Program-made: the position numbers and the translations under genes
Origin: Myrica gale
Lineage: Eukaryota > Streptophyta > Magnoliopsida > Fagales > Myricaceae
DNA length: 64,000 nt
Assembly (NCBI GenBank): GCA_963930655.1
Contig: OZ005600.1
Coordinates: forward strand, 5,521,501 to 5,585,500
Direction of reading: 5' to 3'
The notes under the pieces: generated by a model
Seen by the model: the letters and a program-made list of their open reading frames with translations, nothing else
Database searches by the model: none
What the model was told of the DNA's origin: nothing
Shown: piece after piece, positions 33,101 to 46,117 of the stretch
Position numbering within the stretch: the first letter of the stretch is position 1
Layout of the letters: every line of letters starts with the position of its first letter

Positions 33101-36100
33101 CAATGGATAGGTGCCCTTTTTTTTTTGTAAAATAACAGTGACTATGAGCCAATAAGCCTAAAATGTTTATGTATCTTCTTCTGAATGTCAGCCAAACAGT
33201 ACAATATCAGTTGTTTTTCCAGGTTTTAGAAATGCCTGAGTTACAACATAACTTCCATTTGAGAGTGTGAAGAGATCTCCTATGTTCATCTTGGGTAAAT
33301 AAACCTCCAGACCTCCCCAGAAAAATGTTCAAATAAATTGAGCGGAGTGGGTAGGAGATACTGATATCAGTAAGAACATTATGCAGAAGATGCAGTAGTT
33401 TGATCATTCATTCATGCAATGAAGCAAGGGAACTTCAAGATCGCCAGCAGACTTCCTGAGTGGAAATGGATTATGTCAGAGATGCAGGAGAGCCATTGAA
33501 AAATTTGAAAAGGCCCAGTTGCATTGAAGGAAAGTGGAAATGGATTCAGGTCTTTGAGTGTGGTTACTCTGAGAAAAATTTCTCCTACTACCAAAGCTAA
33601 GTTTGTGCCAGACAATATGAAAGGAAAAAGAAAAGCATTGGATTTAGGGGGGGCGGGGGAGGGAAGAGAGAAAGAGAGTGCCTTATGTCTTTCTTTCCCC
33701 TACAAATTAAGTAAATGGTGACCAAATGATGATATCCTCCAGTAAAAACCATGGTAAACAAACACTAGCGAACAGCTTGTATGTATGTTGGTTTTTGTTT
33801 TTGGCGAGTATGTGATTACGGTTGCTGTACCACAGGGCATGCATGTTGTTTATCTCTTGATAGTGTGGTTTCATGGGCTGCTGCCTCCACTTATATTATC
33901 TGTGCCTTCGGAAGTGTAAGGTTTGTTTGTTATTTTTAGGTACATGGGTACGATTACTGGAATAAGTGAGCTGGATCCTGTTCGTTGGCCAAATTCTCAT
34001 TGGAGATCTGTTAAGGTAATTGAAGTCTCATCATGGAATGCATGTATTCACCACTGTTCACTTTACCCTTTCTTTGAATGTGTTACTATTCTGTGTATCT
34101 ATGCTTGTGCTTATGGAGGGAAAGAGTTGTTTTGAATTTTCTTTCGTGGGTTTCTGCTGGTAAATAGAATTATGGAAAAGATGTCAATCTAGGAAACTTA
34201 GGGGATCTGTTTAGTTTTGCTGTTTGTGTTTTTAATTATTGAAATACGCATGTTGCACACATTTCAGTTTCTCATAGTTTTTTGGCTATGCATGTTAAAT
34301 GCCTTTCAGCTTCTCAGAGTTTTTAGCTATAGATTTTACCTTTCAACTTAATAAATATTCTTATGGTCGTACAGTACTCCCAATCCTCTTCTCAACCATC
34401 TTATCATTGTTCTTGGGAGCCACATCCTTGTCAGTCTCCCCGTCATTATTTACTAGTGATCCAAGATAAAGAGTTATGTCTCTTTGATCCCTCGATCATT
34501 GCTGTTACTTTTACTCAACTTGCACTCCGTATACTTGGTTTTGGTCCTCATTAACTTAAAACCTCTTGAATCTAAAGTATCCCGCCCAGCTTTCAACTTG
34601 GAGATAACTCCCACTCTAGTCTCATCACATTGGAGGTTTCCATCTGCAAAAAGTGTAGCCCATAAGGTCTCCCAGATTCGATCTAGTAAGCTCATGCATG
34701 ATCAACACAAAAAAATAAGACTTCATGTACAATGGTCAGTGATTCAACCGGTTCTCTTTCTTCTTTGAAATTCACTCAGGAATAAAGTTTAGTGCACAGT
34801 GAAAGTTTGCATGTAGAAACAAGCATACACCTATCCCCAATAAAAAAAACGTCTTTATTGAATGATTGGACTTGGATGGGCAATTTCTTTTTAGTACTTC
34901 AGATATTGGTTCTTATTGCCAATTGTATGACAGTAGCTTTCTGAAGATTTCGGCCATATTTCTGCACTGTTTTGTTTATTAGTTGAGGAACTGAATATAA
35001 CTGTTTATGTAATTTTCTCAACACATTGCAAAATTGGAAAAACAAATGGAAGATCAACAACTAATATAATCTTTTAATTTTTTAGGTACCCAAGCATGTT
35101 GAACCTCTATTTTTGCTAAAAATTAAAGCTCAATCTCTTCTCCTTTGTTCAACGCTAGACTAAAGTAGTTTATATTGTCTTGTATAAATTGTTGAATCAA
35201 AAAAGAAATGGATGACTTTCTGGAGTAATATCTTCCACATGAAAAAGAAGAGAATTATCCATTCATTCAGGATACTTCTTTTTATCCTTTTGCAAAGATA
35301 TCTCACAAAACAGAGGATATGTTGCGCCATAGGATTATAGAAAATTAGTTTGTCTATAATTAAATGGATTATCTGTCTTCTTTACTTTTGCACCTTTTGA
35401 AGATGGATTTTAGACATTAAACCCATTAAGTGTAGAAGCTGAATCATTCTGTTGTTTGGAAACATTCACACACATATCTATTTATGTCTTCGAAGATTTA
35501 TAATTAGAGTGTACGATGAAATGGATGTAGAAAGCTTTTTTTTGTAATATTGCGTGATTTTATGGGCATAACTGGCTATTCAAGTAAATAATTAATGAGA
35601 GATGATAATTGGTCCTACACATTTACTCTAATTTGATAATTATATGGGTGTGTCATACATGTGTATGTATAGTTTTACATTTTATTTGAAGAGTATGGAG
35701 AAACAGAGAGAAATTAATTATGAAGTATTGAAAAAGACGCATAGGAACACCTAAAAATGCCATATTTGCAGGTTTTTTTGTTTGTTTTGGAGGGGCACCA
35801 CGGGGGCGGCGGGGTAGGTATATGTAGTCATTCATAGGCATTTGTAAAGCAAGAATCAGTAATTGCTCCTCCAATATGTCTTGTGTCATGTTTGAACTAA
35901 TACCACTTCCATGTATGTCGGTTGCATACAACAGCAAACGCTTAAAGCTGCACTTTTTTGATGATTAAAGCTCTCCATCTAATAAGTAGTTCTGCTGTTT
36001 ATATGATACACAGACAAAAGAGAGAGAAAAAGAGGGAGAGAGAGAGACCCTACACATAAATCAAGGTAGTTAGTGAAAGCTTTATATGGGAGAGTCCTGC

Positions 36101-39100
36101 AGGGGTTTGCCATTGAAGTGAAGAGTAGGGAGAGAGAGACGTGCAAACGTCCAAAAATACCTTTTTATATGAGGGGCAAATATGTGGTCATATTTTGTGA
36201 AGTAAAAAAAGGGCGTAAGTTGTGCAATCTCCCTTACCCTAAATGGTTGTTGTTTGGCATGGTCGAAATAACTACTTCCATATATCCTGTCTTTGGGGGG
36301 GGGGGCGTTGGTGCTGTTCGAGGAAGAAGGTGACGAGGCTTGCGCAGAGCCACTTCGGACTGTGCACATTCGGGGGCAGAAGGGTAGCTGGTGTGGGGTC
36401 GTTTGGTCCGTCGATGTGGGTTTTTGAGATGGTGTCGTCATTTAGGCACCTGGTGGGGGTGTCTTGTGATGGGTATGAAGCTGACCTTATGAAACTCTTT
36501 GCTGCCTTGGAAATGGAGAGGGGGATGGGCAGTAAGTCGTCGAGTTGGTCAGGTGGTAAATTGCTTAGAGAATTAAAATCTTTGGAGTGTTTTGTGAATT
36601 ATGATGGGAGTGCCTCTGGCTCTAGGAGTAGGAAAGTGGGGAGGGCTTTAGTTAATTCTCTATGAAGCCCAAAATTATCAGCTGGTGTGAGGTTTGAATG
36701 ATAAAGGAAAATGTAAAAGTGTGGGGCATCTATTAAGAGGGTGGAAGGGGGGATTTAGTTTGTCTTCAGGAAACTAAGGTCGCGAAGGTGCCTCGTGCCA
36801 TGGTGAGACAGTTGTCGGGTGGGCCTCATGTTAAATGGTGTTGTCTTAAAGTTGAGGGTGCGTCGGGTGGTATTGTGTCTTTGAGATTCTCGTTCTTTGG
36901 AGTTGATTGAGTCTTGTGTTGGATCTTTTTCTATTTCGATGATTTTTAGAAATGTGGAGGATGATATCAAATGGATCTTTTCGGGAGTTTACGACCTTAA
37001 TGACGATTGTAGTAGGAGGATCTTGTGGGATGAGTTGGTGGGGATTCATAGTTGGTGAAATTTACCATGGTGTATTGGGGGGATTTCAATATGACTCGTT
37101 TTCCTAGTGAGCGATCGGGTGGTGGGGGTTCGAGGAGTGCCATGGTGGATTTTTCGAAGTTTGTCTCCGATCTTGGTTGTTGGACCTCGAGTTGGCTGGT
37201 GGTTTGTTCACTAGGTCCAATGGTAGATCTTCTCAGTCTTGATCGAGGATTGACCGTTTCCTTGTTAGTTCGGATTGGGAGTCGATGTACGCGGAGCTTA
37301 TTTAGAGACGGTTGTCTTGTTTGTTTTCGGATCACTTCCTGATTTTATTGGAAAGTGGTAGGTTTGGCGATAGTAAGAAGCTATTCCGCTTTGAAAATAT
37401 GTGGTTTAGAGTGGACATGTTTGTGGACTTGGTCAAGGAGTGGTGGCTTGGTTTTGTCTTTCGGGGCTCTCTGAGCTTTGTGCTTCACTCAAAGTTAAAG
37501 GCCTTGAAACAGAAACTTGTGTGGAATTGGGAAGTTTTTGATATCCTAAGTGTTCGGAAAGCGGCTCTTTTGAGCGAGCTTGCGTCTCTTGATGCCTTGG
37601 ATGAGGGGGGGTAACCTTGATGAGGAGGGTAAGGATAGGAGGTTGGAGGTCGCTAGGGAGTTGAACAATATGATTGTTTTGGAGGAGGTTAGCTGGAGGC
37701 AGAAGTCTAGGGCTCTTTGGCTTAAAGAGGGTGATCGTTGTACTAAGTTCTTTCATTGTATAGCTAATTCTAATAGGAGAGGGAATTTGATTTTTAGTTT
37801 GGAGGTGGAGGGGGAAGTGGTGGAGGATCCAGAGGGGATTGTTGAGGAGATTGTTGATTATTGTTCCTCTCTGTATGTGGAGCCCTTTGAGTGGTGTCCC
37901 TCTGTGGATGGTCTTGAGTTTGATAGTATTACAGGGGAAGATGCAGTGTGGATCGAACGACCTTTTGTTGTGGAGGAGGTGACTGAGGTGGTGCGCAGTC
38001 TCAATGGCGACAAGGCTTCGGGCCCGGATGGCTTCTCCTTAGCTTCAAGCTTGTTGGGACATTGTTAAGAATGATGTGATATTGATGTTTAATGAGTTTG
38101 CGAGAGATGAGAAGTTTGTTCGGAGCTTAAACTCTTTCATTGTCCTTATTCCTAAGAAGCCGGGGGCGGTGGAGCTCAAAGATTTTTGCCCCATAAGTCT
38201 TGTGGGGAGTGTCTATAAGACTTTAGCCAAGGTGTTGGCTAATAGGCTGAAGTCCTTGTTAGACAAGGTTATTTCTCCCTCTCGAAACACTTGTTAAGGG
38301 GAGACAGATTTTGGACTTCGTGCTTATTGCCAATGAGTGCATTGATTCCAGGTTGAGGTTGGGGTGCTGGGTATGCTTTGTAAGTTGGATGTTCAGAAGG
38401 CTTATGATCATGTGAATTGAAAGTTTTTATTATATCTTCTGCGAAGATGTGGCTTTGGTGAAAAATGGTGTAGTTGGATCTCGTTTTGCATCTCGACGGT
38501 GAAGTTTTTAGTGATTGTTAATGGCTGCCTGAAAGGTTTTTTCAGTAGCTCGCGTGGTTTACGTCAAGGGGACCCTCTTTCTCCTCTTCTTTTTGAGATA
38601 GTTATGGAAGCCTTTAGTCGCTAATGGGGAAAGTGGTTGAACACGGTGGTTTAACGGGTTTTGCGGTAGGAGGGGGAGTGTGTGCATTTCTCACTTGCTT
38701 TTTGCTGATGATACCTTGGTGTTGTGTGGGGCGAAGGTGAGCCATTTCCGGAGTCTTAGATGCCTCCTTTTGTGCTTTGAGGCAGTCTTGGGTCTTAGAA
38801 TAAACTTGTCTAAGTCCGAGATTATTCCTATTGGTGTTGTTGATATTGTTCAGGATTTGGCGAGTATTTTGGAGTGTAGAGTGTCCTCCTTGCCGCTGAC
38901 ATGTCTTGGGCTTCCTTTGGGAGCTAGTTTTAAGAGTATTCATATTTGGGATGAGATTCTTGAGCGGATGGAGAGACGGTTGGCGGGTTGGATATGTGCA
39001 TGTATCTTTCTAAGGGTGGTAGCCTTACTCTCATTAAGTCTACTCTATCCTGCCTTCCCACCTATTTCCTTTCCTTGTTTCCTATCCCGGTTGCGGTCGC

Positions 39101-42100
39101 TAATAGGTTGGAGAAGATTCAGAGGGACTTTCTTTGGGGTTGTGCACAAATTTCATCTTGTGAAGTGGGAGTTTATGTGTTCCCCATTTTCGAATGGGGG
39201 TTTGGGGCTCCGAAGTATTACGTTGTTCAATAGGGCCCTATTGTGCAAATAGTTGTGGCGTTTTGCTTGTGAGCGTGATAGGCTTTGGAGGGTTGTCATT
39301 GCTGCAAAATATGGGTGCACAGCGGCTGAGTGGCTTACTTGCCCAAGTAGGGGGTCCTATGATGTTAGCCTTTGATGATTCATTAGCAAGAGTTGGGATG
39401 TTTTTAGCAAGCATATCAGATTCTTGGTGGGCAGTTGTTTGAGGATTAGCTTTTGGCATGAGTGATGGTGTGGTGATAAACCCTTGTCTTTGGTTTCCCG
39501 GTTGTGTTTTCTCTGTCTAGGTGCAAGGAGGCCATGGTGGCGGAGTGTTTGGTGGGAAGGGATGACAATGTAGTGTAGAATGTTCCCTTTGTGAGATCTG
39601 CAAATGATTGGGAGGTGGAGGAGTTTTCTGAGTTCTTTTCTCTCTGGTACCGCGTGGTGTTAAGGAGAGGGGAGGCTGATAAGGTGTCTTGGACCGGCTC
39701 CAAGAGCAGTTTTTTCGATGAAGTCTATGTATAATTTCCTTGGAAAGGGGTGTGGAGGTCGAGATGCCCTTTGTGGGTCTCCTGTCTTGGACAACAGTAA
39801 ATTTTTAAGGGTGCATTGTATTGATGAAAACTCTTCATGTAGTTCATATGCAGTTGGCGTTCTCAGTTAGACTCTTTGTTTATAAAAACCAAGATACTAG
39901 GTTTTTTAAGGATGTCCTAATGTAAGTCTAGAGAATTGCATGTAGGTGAAATTTCTTCAGTTTTTTTTTTCCTAATATTCCTTTTGTGCATCATTGACTT
40001 TAAGTCAGTGTTCTTATTTGTGAATTAAGTCATCTTTCATCCCTCATGTATAGGTTGGTTGGGACGAGTCAACGGCAGGAGAAAGGCAGCCAAGAGTATC
40101 CTTGTGGGAAATTGAACCGTTGACAACTTTCCCCATGTATCCGTCATTGTTTCCCCTCAGACTGAAACGTCCCTGGCATCCTGGGGTCTCATCTTTGCAC
40201 GGTATTTACCCTTGTCTTTGGTGATGGAGTTTTCATTTTTTTTTGTCTTAACCTTTTTCCTTAAGAATTTTAATCAGGTAAAACTTGTGTGTTACTGTTG
40301 GATGTTAAATCTAAGCAACTAAATTTGAGGTTAATAAAAGCTGCATTTCTTGCCAAAACAGCCTGGGTGACTAAATCGTTCATTCTTGCATCATACTCAT
40401 TTATATATGAACAGAGGTAGGGCTTAGCAGTCGACCTGGAAACCTGACTGTACCAATGCTGTTTATTTCGATGTTTTTTGTCAGGGTTGTAGAACTTTTT
40501 TTTTCCTTACCTGTAAATGGTCACCTCTAACACTATTACCATGCATGATGAGTATCTTTGATATCATTAGTGTTCTCACTCTTGTTTTGTTACAGATAGC
40601 AGGGATGATGGAGTTAATGGGTTGATGTGGTTAAGGGGGGGAACTGGAGACAATGGTTTTAACTCCCTGAATTTTCAAGGTGTTGGTTTGTTTCCCTGGA
40701 TGCAGCAGAGACTGGACCCTACATTGCTTGGAAATGATCAAAATCAGCAGTACCAAGCCATGTTGGCTGCTGGAATGCAGAACCTAGGAAGTGGAGATCT
40801 TCTAAGACAACAAATTATGCAATTTCAGCAGCCCTTCCAGTATCTTCAACAGCGAGAGAGCCATACTTCACTCTTGCAGCAGCAGCAACAGCAACAAGCA
40901 GCAATAAACCAAGCAGTCCCTCATAATTTCCTGCAGGCACAAACCCAAGTTTTAACGGAGAACATACCTCAGCACCTTATACACCAACCACTTAACAACC
41001 AACAACTGGAGCAGGCACGGCAACAGCAACATACCTATCAGAATACTCTCCATGTTCAAGGTGATCAGCTGCATCAAAGACTGCAGTCAAACATGCCTTC
41101 CTCATCTTTTGCGAAAGCAGACTTCATGGATCCAAGCACAAAGTTCTCAGCATCTCTGTCCCCCGGACAGAATATTCCCAGTTCAATATGTCCTGAAGGA
41201 AGTGGTAATTTTTTGAACTTCTCCAGAGTTGGTCAATCTATGCTAGCTGAGCAGTTACGCCAACAATCTTGGGCTACTAAGTACACACAGTCACAGGTCA
41301 ATGCTTTTGCCAACTCAATGTCACATTCACCATATTCTAGGAAAGATGCTACTGAAGAGCCAGAAAATTGTAATGCGGGTTCCCAGAATCCTACTCTTTT
41401 TGGTGTTAACATTGATTCATCTGGACTTCTAGTTCCCGCCACTGTGCCTACTTTTGCTACTTCAGTTGATGCTGATATGTCCTCAATGCCATTAGGGGAT
41501 TCTGGATTTCAGAATTCTCTGTATGGTTCTGTGCAAGACGAGTCTGAGTTGTTGCAGAGTGCAGGACAAGTTGACCCACCAACCCCATCTCGGACTTTTG
41601 TCAAGGTATGGGCTGCAAGCTATTAGCGTCTTTTCAATTTATTAGAATTATTGGTTGCTTCATATTCTTTTTAACAAGATGCCCTGTTTTTGTTTAGGTT
41701 TATAAATCAGGTTCGGTTGGGCGCTCACTAGACATCTCCCGGTTCAGCAGCTATAATGAGCTGCGTGAAGAGCTGGCTCAGATGTTTGGAATTGAGGGGA
41801 GGTTTGAAGACCCTCTTAGATCAGGCTGGCAGCTTGTATTCGTTGACAGGGAGAATGATGTGCTTCTTCTTGGTGACGACCCATGGGAGTAAGTACTTGC
41901 TGTAATAACATATAATGCATTGAAAAATATTTTTGCGAGTCCATCTTAATGTGTTGCTCTAGCCTCGATTGATTAAAATGCTTGGGAACTTTTGTGTTAT
42001 GTTGGGTGTCTCACCTTACTGCTTAAACTGTGAATGTAGCCCCTTTCCCAGTTTACTGGTTTCATTCGTATCCTTGTGAAGGCAACTGGCTTCTTCTGCT

Positions 42101-42507
42101 GATTAGTTGAGATGCTCTGTAGATTTGAAATGCTCCTTAGCTCCACGTGGAATTTGTTGAAGTTTCTTGTGTTTGTCATTGCACTCTCATGAGCTTATTA
42201 GATTTTCTGAGGCCTTGTTGCGGAAGGAAAATGAGAGGGAAGAGAAGGGGGTGGCGGTGGCAGGGGCGGGTTCATATTACTCACTAATCAAGACCTACTT
42301 GCTGTGTCCTCACTACATTTGACCTTTTGCAGGGCATTTGTCAATAATGTTTGGTGTATCAAGATACTTTCACCCGAGGACGTCCATAAAATGGGAGAGC
42401 AAGCAGTTGAATCCTTAAGCCCACATGTGGCCCAAAGGATGAACAGAAGTGGTGAAACTCATGATCTCGTCTCTGGGCTACCATCTCCTGGCATGCTCGA
42501 GTACTGA
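30142..42507 (+). CDS. ARF8: auxin response factor 8-like transcription activator
   Basis: Nuclear auxin-responsive activator of the ARF6/ARF8 class. Fourteen exons: 30142-30184, 30342-30460, 30736-30834, 31001-31057, 31175-31330, 31403-31487, 31799-31889, 31964-32128, 32228-32350, 33940-34015, 40054-40201, 40596-41605, 41698-41888 and 42333-42507, summing to 2,538 nt (845 residues). It begins MKLSTSGL like ARF8. The B3 DNA-binding domain is at about 128-231 ([21 protein letters not shown]), then the ARF domain to about 335. A Gln-rich activation region fills exon 12 ([11 protein letters not shown]), and a PB1 domain for Aux/IAA pairing lies at about 724-815 ([18 protein letters not shown]). 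It ends LPSPGMLEY. The middle region ([17 protein letters not shown]) favours ARF8 over ARF6. Intron 10 is 6 kb because of retrotransposon DNA. Exon 2 could start at 30342 or 30345. The gene looks intact. Confidence 0.95.
34365..34695 (-). mobile_element. RTE-type LINE reverse-transcriptase relic in ARF8 intron 10
   Basis: The minus strand reads [17 protein letters not shown] followed by [16 protein letters not shown] and [12 protein letters not shown]. This resembles the stretch after the LFADD motif of plant RTE-like LINEs (KLE-W-R-LESKGF-LSRTKTEYM). D is replaced at the second catalytic Asp position (FADG), and frames break after it. It lies antisense to ARF8, inside the long intron. Confidence 0.6.
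36290..39800 (+). mobile_element. decayed L1-type LINE in ARF8 intron 10, sense orientation
   Basis: Non-LTR retrotransposon remains. The end of a first frame (about 36430-36665, [18 protein letters not shown]) is followed from 36662 by an endonuclease region (KIISW, CLQETKV, and [13 protein letters not shown] near 37075). Reverse transcriptase follows, with KASGPDGF at about 38012-38034, an [15 protein letters not shown] block at about 38106 and [10 protein letters not shown] at about 38697. A DFLWG segment comes at about 39128 and a zinc-finger-like SRCPLWVS near 39760. The frame is broken many times by stops and shifts, so it is inactive. The 3' end lacks a poly(A) tail and stops abruptly around 39800. 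It accounts for most of the 6 kb intron. The start is approximate. Confidence 0.85.
41817..41837 (+). promoter_or_regulatory. miR167 target site in ARF8 exon 13
   Basis: The 21 nt in ARF8 exon 13 that encode part of LRSGWQLV contain TCAGGCTGGCAGCTTG, the conserved miR167 complementary site of ARF6 and ARF8. Cleavage of ARF6/ARF8 mRNA by miR167 is established in other plants. Here the site is intact, and its wobble and mismatch positions look like those of other ARF8 genes. Confidence 0.9.
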
Positions 42508-43981
42508 GTTCTATAAGAAGACACCATTCGTCACTCCCCAGACATTGTTTCAGGTCTCACCATGAAGTTAAAATCCAGATATTGGATCTACTAGGTGCCT
42601 TTTTTAGCTTTTATTTGTCCCAGAAGCATGTTGTATGACCTCTTCCGCGAACACTCTAGTGTGTGGGTTGACTTTTATGGAGGAAACAAAAAAGAATTAC
42701 TGCTTCGCTACTTCGATAAGATCAGAAGAATTGAATTCTTAGCAAATGTAAACCTATGTCCAGAGACTATGCCGGTGGAACTGCTATTATTATCCAGAGT
42801 AGTAGTTATTCTCACGGTTTGATGCATTCTTGTGGATTTTGATGTAGATATTATCTCACTTTTCATTCTGATGCTCCCATTGATCCCTATGATTAAGCAG
42901 TCGAGGACTCTTTCACTTGTATTGGGACACGATTACCATGGTAGAGATTAAAAAAAATTAAAAATTGATCCAATGGTTTAGTTTGCATGGTTTGATGCAG
43001 TTGGTGATTGGTACCAACGAAGTGAAAACACCCCCCCAGAACCCGTATCAGTACCCAAAGGCAATATGCCCGACTGTATCTAGGAAGGTGGTGTTTGGTT
43101 TTGCCCTTGCTAATCTAGGCTATATATTGCCTTAGTTGCCTTGGGTTAGAGCGAGGCCCTCATGGTTTATTTGTGTGACGGCGTGTGTATAACACCTCAT
43201 AAAGGGAAAATTCTACGATTTTTAACTCTTGATAACGACACTTACCCACACAAACAAACAAACAAACAAAAAACTTCTGATGACAAGACAAAAATTCGCA
43301 GGTCGCCTTTGTGGGTCTCCATATTCTGACACTTCGGGGTTTTTATGAAGGTTATTTCAACCCAACACGTTTATTGAAAAAGGAGATAAAAATGCTTGTG
43401 CTGTAGCTGGTTGTTAAGTAGTGGGGAAACAGGCCAAGAAAATTTTATAATCCATTCGAATCATGGCAGATTTGAATCGGCAACTCTGCTCAGACCAAAT
43501 GTATTGAGTTACTAACAAGAAAGAATCTATATAATTGCTTTGGTTGCCCTTTGGGTGGGGTTGACCATCTCTGCCTATTAATCCTGTAATGAGATTGACA
43601 TCAGGCGCGTATGAATGTAAATGCACCCAACCCAATCTCCAGGCTACTGGCGATGCAAAGATATTACTCCTCCCTCGGTGATTTATTTTTACCAAAACTC
43701 TCCAGGAGAATTGGGGCATCACATGCGTAAGGCAATCTTGAATGCGAAATCAAAGAAACGAGCAATATTACTGTAATAAAGGGCTGCATGTCTATAGATA
43801 AAATCACCCGTCATTCAAAGGATCAACTCTAATACATGCTACAAGTCTTTCACTGGATTTGAAAAATATCTCAAGTACAAGATAACCGTTCGTAAGAAGC
43901 CAAAGGGATTCAGGGAAGAAAGGGACATAATGACCACGCAAGGTATTGAAATTGATACTGGGAAGCATTCTCACAACCAGC
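42508..43981. other. convergent 3' region of ARF8 and BTF3
   Basis: Untranslated DNA between two stop codons. ARF8's 3' UTR probably ends before about 42960, and BTF3's 3' UTR (minus strand) lies around 43750-43981. A (CAAA)n-like run is at 43253-43271. No other gene seen. Confidence 0.4.
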
Positions 43982-46117
43982 CTAAGAAGTGTGATGATGA
44001 TCCTCTGCAGCAGTTTCGAAGGTTTCACCAGCAACAAGCTCTGGGACTTCATCATCATCATCTTCTTGCGTAGTTTGTGCAGCAGCAGGTGGCTGCTGCT
44101 TTTGAAACTGCTCCGCAAGCTTCCTTAGGTTGTCCAAGTTATCTGGCCCTGAAAAATTAAAACCCATGGCCGTCAATGGCAAGTTGCTACTAGATTGAGA
44201 CAGGGACAGCATGATTTGTTTGTTCACCCCATAATTAGGTGATGACATGTAAGGCTATCTAGACTAGTATTATTTCGAGGCTTTTCATAGAATTTAGTGA
44301 CCATCTCCAATTTTGTGGCCTCAGATTGTGAACTACCATGAGAGGCCGCCATGATTGCAGCATATACTGCGACTGCCAGAAACCCCATCTAAGAGATAAC
44401 GCAGATAAAACGCTTGAAAAACCCCAACTGAAAGCATGGAACTGGACAAAATTTAGAGAATGAATGAACTGCGAGCTAAAATTAGCACAGCAATTCAAAA
44501 AGGCAAAATTGAGCAGTGGAATTCCAGCTTCATTTCAACAAATATCAAGACACAGAAAATGGTACCATATGAGAAAGGAAATAGAATATACGATAATCTA
44601 AAAATTTAAAGTTCAAAAGAAATAAAAGAAGACCAGGCATAGCCTCACCATTAGTTAGTTCGTGCTGAACAAGGAATGCATTTAGGTACTTAACGTTCAT
44701 TTTTCTCACTCGCCCTTTTATTTCTATATGTATACACAGATAGCTAACTCAAATATTTACATTACAAGACCTTTACTCCAGTGGAAACTGATTAACCATA
44801 AAGATGTAAAAACCTCCCTGTATTTTGGAATAATGTAAAGTTGTCATATTTTCCATCCTGATAGACGGGGGGCTTGAAATACATAAATTAGACCTAACTA
44901 AATCATTAATAGGCTTATAACTCCATGGCAGAGACCAACAGAAATTTTTTTGCTTCCTTTGAGTAACTTAAACCCCTATTCTACCCATTTGGATGTTCCA
45001 TAATGGTAAATTTTATGTTTCACAGAAACATGCACATCACGAGGAGAATCTACCAATTGGGATTTAAAATATAATAGTTTCATCTACACCAAATTGAAGG
45101 AGGTTCAGTGACAGCTTCCAAAACCTTCAAAATTAGTCTAAACTATAAAGAGTTGATTTATTACCTATCCTATTCATACTAGAACTGGTAGATGATGAAA
45201 CTTCGCAATATTTGTCAATACTTTTAATGATTTAAGATGAGGCAAATAGGGATAACGATGTCATACCTAGCTGGTTGATAATCCCAGGGAGAATATCCTG
45301 CAGTTCTGAAACAAAACAAATTCAAATCTTAGTGCTAGTCCATCAAAAGGTAACAGAGAAGTAGATGTACAACAGTCACAATCAGCAGCAAAAGTAATTA
45401 TAGGAATGATTGTAGCTATTAGCCAAGGGCTTGTTTAGCAAGAGGTCAGAAGAGCCCCGGCAACAACGCAAAGTTTTGATGAAGCCGGTACTATTTCAGA
45501 AATCCATGCCAGCAACATCCTGAAAGAGGTAAAGATGCAAAAGAAAGCTGCAAAAAGTAAAAGAAAAGAGAGGACAAGCTTTCATACTTTTTGTTTGAGG
45601 AGAACCACTAACAACCCAAGTGTTGGCAGCAATTGAAGCTTGAACTGAGAAAGAAGATAAAGTAAATGATTAGCATTACTTGTTAAAAATAAAAGCAATA
45701 CGAAAATTGGTGGTATAAATAGCTTAGGGCACACAATCCTTGAAAGCAAAATTTAGGTTTAGTAGATCAACCTTTGGGATTAAGAAACTGTATGACGGCA
45801 TCATCCTTGAAAATGTTAACTTCTTCAATGGCCGGAATAGTGTTAACCCCAATCCTCTTCAAGGTACTCTGAAGCCGCTTATCATCAGTGGTCGTCGCTT
45901 TGTGAACAGCCTTCTTCTTTCTAATCTCGAAAGCAACAAAATCAAACTCAATTAAATTCGACATATTATGCAAAATGCAACCCACAAAAAACATTTCACG
46001 GGAAAGAAAAATATTTGGTTGCGACCCATGAGAGAATCCATTAGCAGACCTTCGCACGCTTCCTTTTCCACCAGTACGAACGGCACTGGCCATCTTCATA
46101 AGCCTCTCCCGATCCAT
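43982..46117 (-). CDS. BTF3: basic transcription factor 3 / nascent polypeptide-associated complex beta subunit
   Basis: Cytosolic ribosome-associated chaperone subunit (beta-NAC); plant homologues are called BTF3. Five coding exons: 46117-46050, 45920-45772, 45644-45588, 45305-45267 and 44148-43982, sum to 480 nt (159 residues), the family length. The N-terminus [19 protein letters not shown] and KKKAVHK is the ribosome-binding basic region. The NAC domain follows ([18 protein letters not shown], then [15 protein letters not shown] and [17 protein letters not shown]). The end is acidic ([14 protein letters not shown]). The ATG directly follows an AG acceptor-like CCTGTTCAG, so the leader is probably spliced and the 5' UTR exon lies upstream around 46200-46300. 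It is divergent from the PPR gene. Confidence 0.95.
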
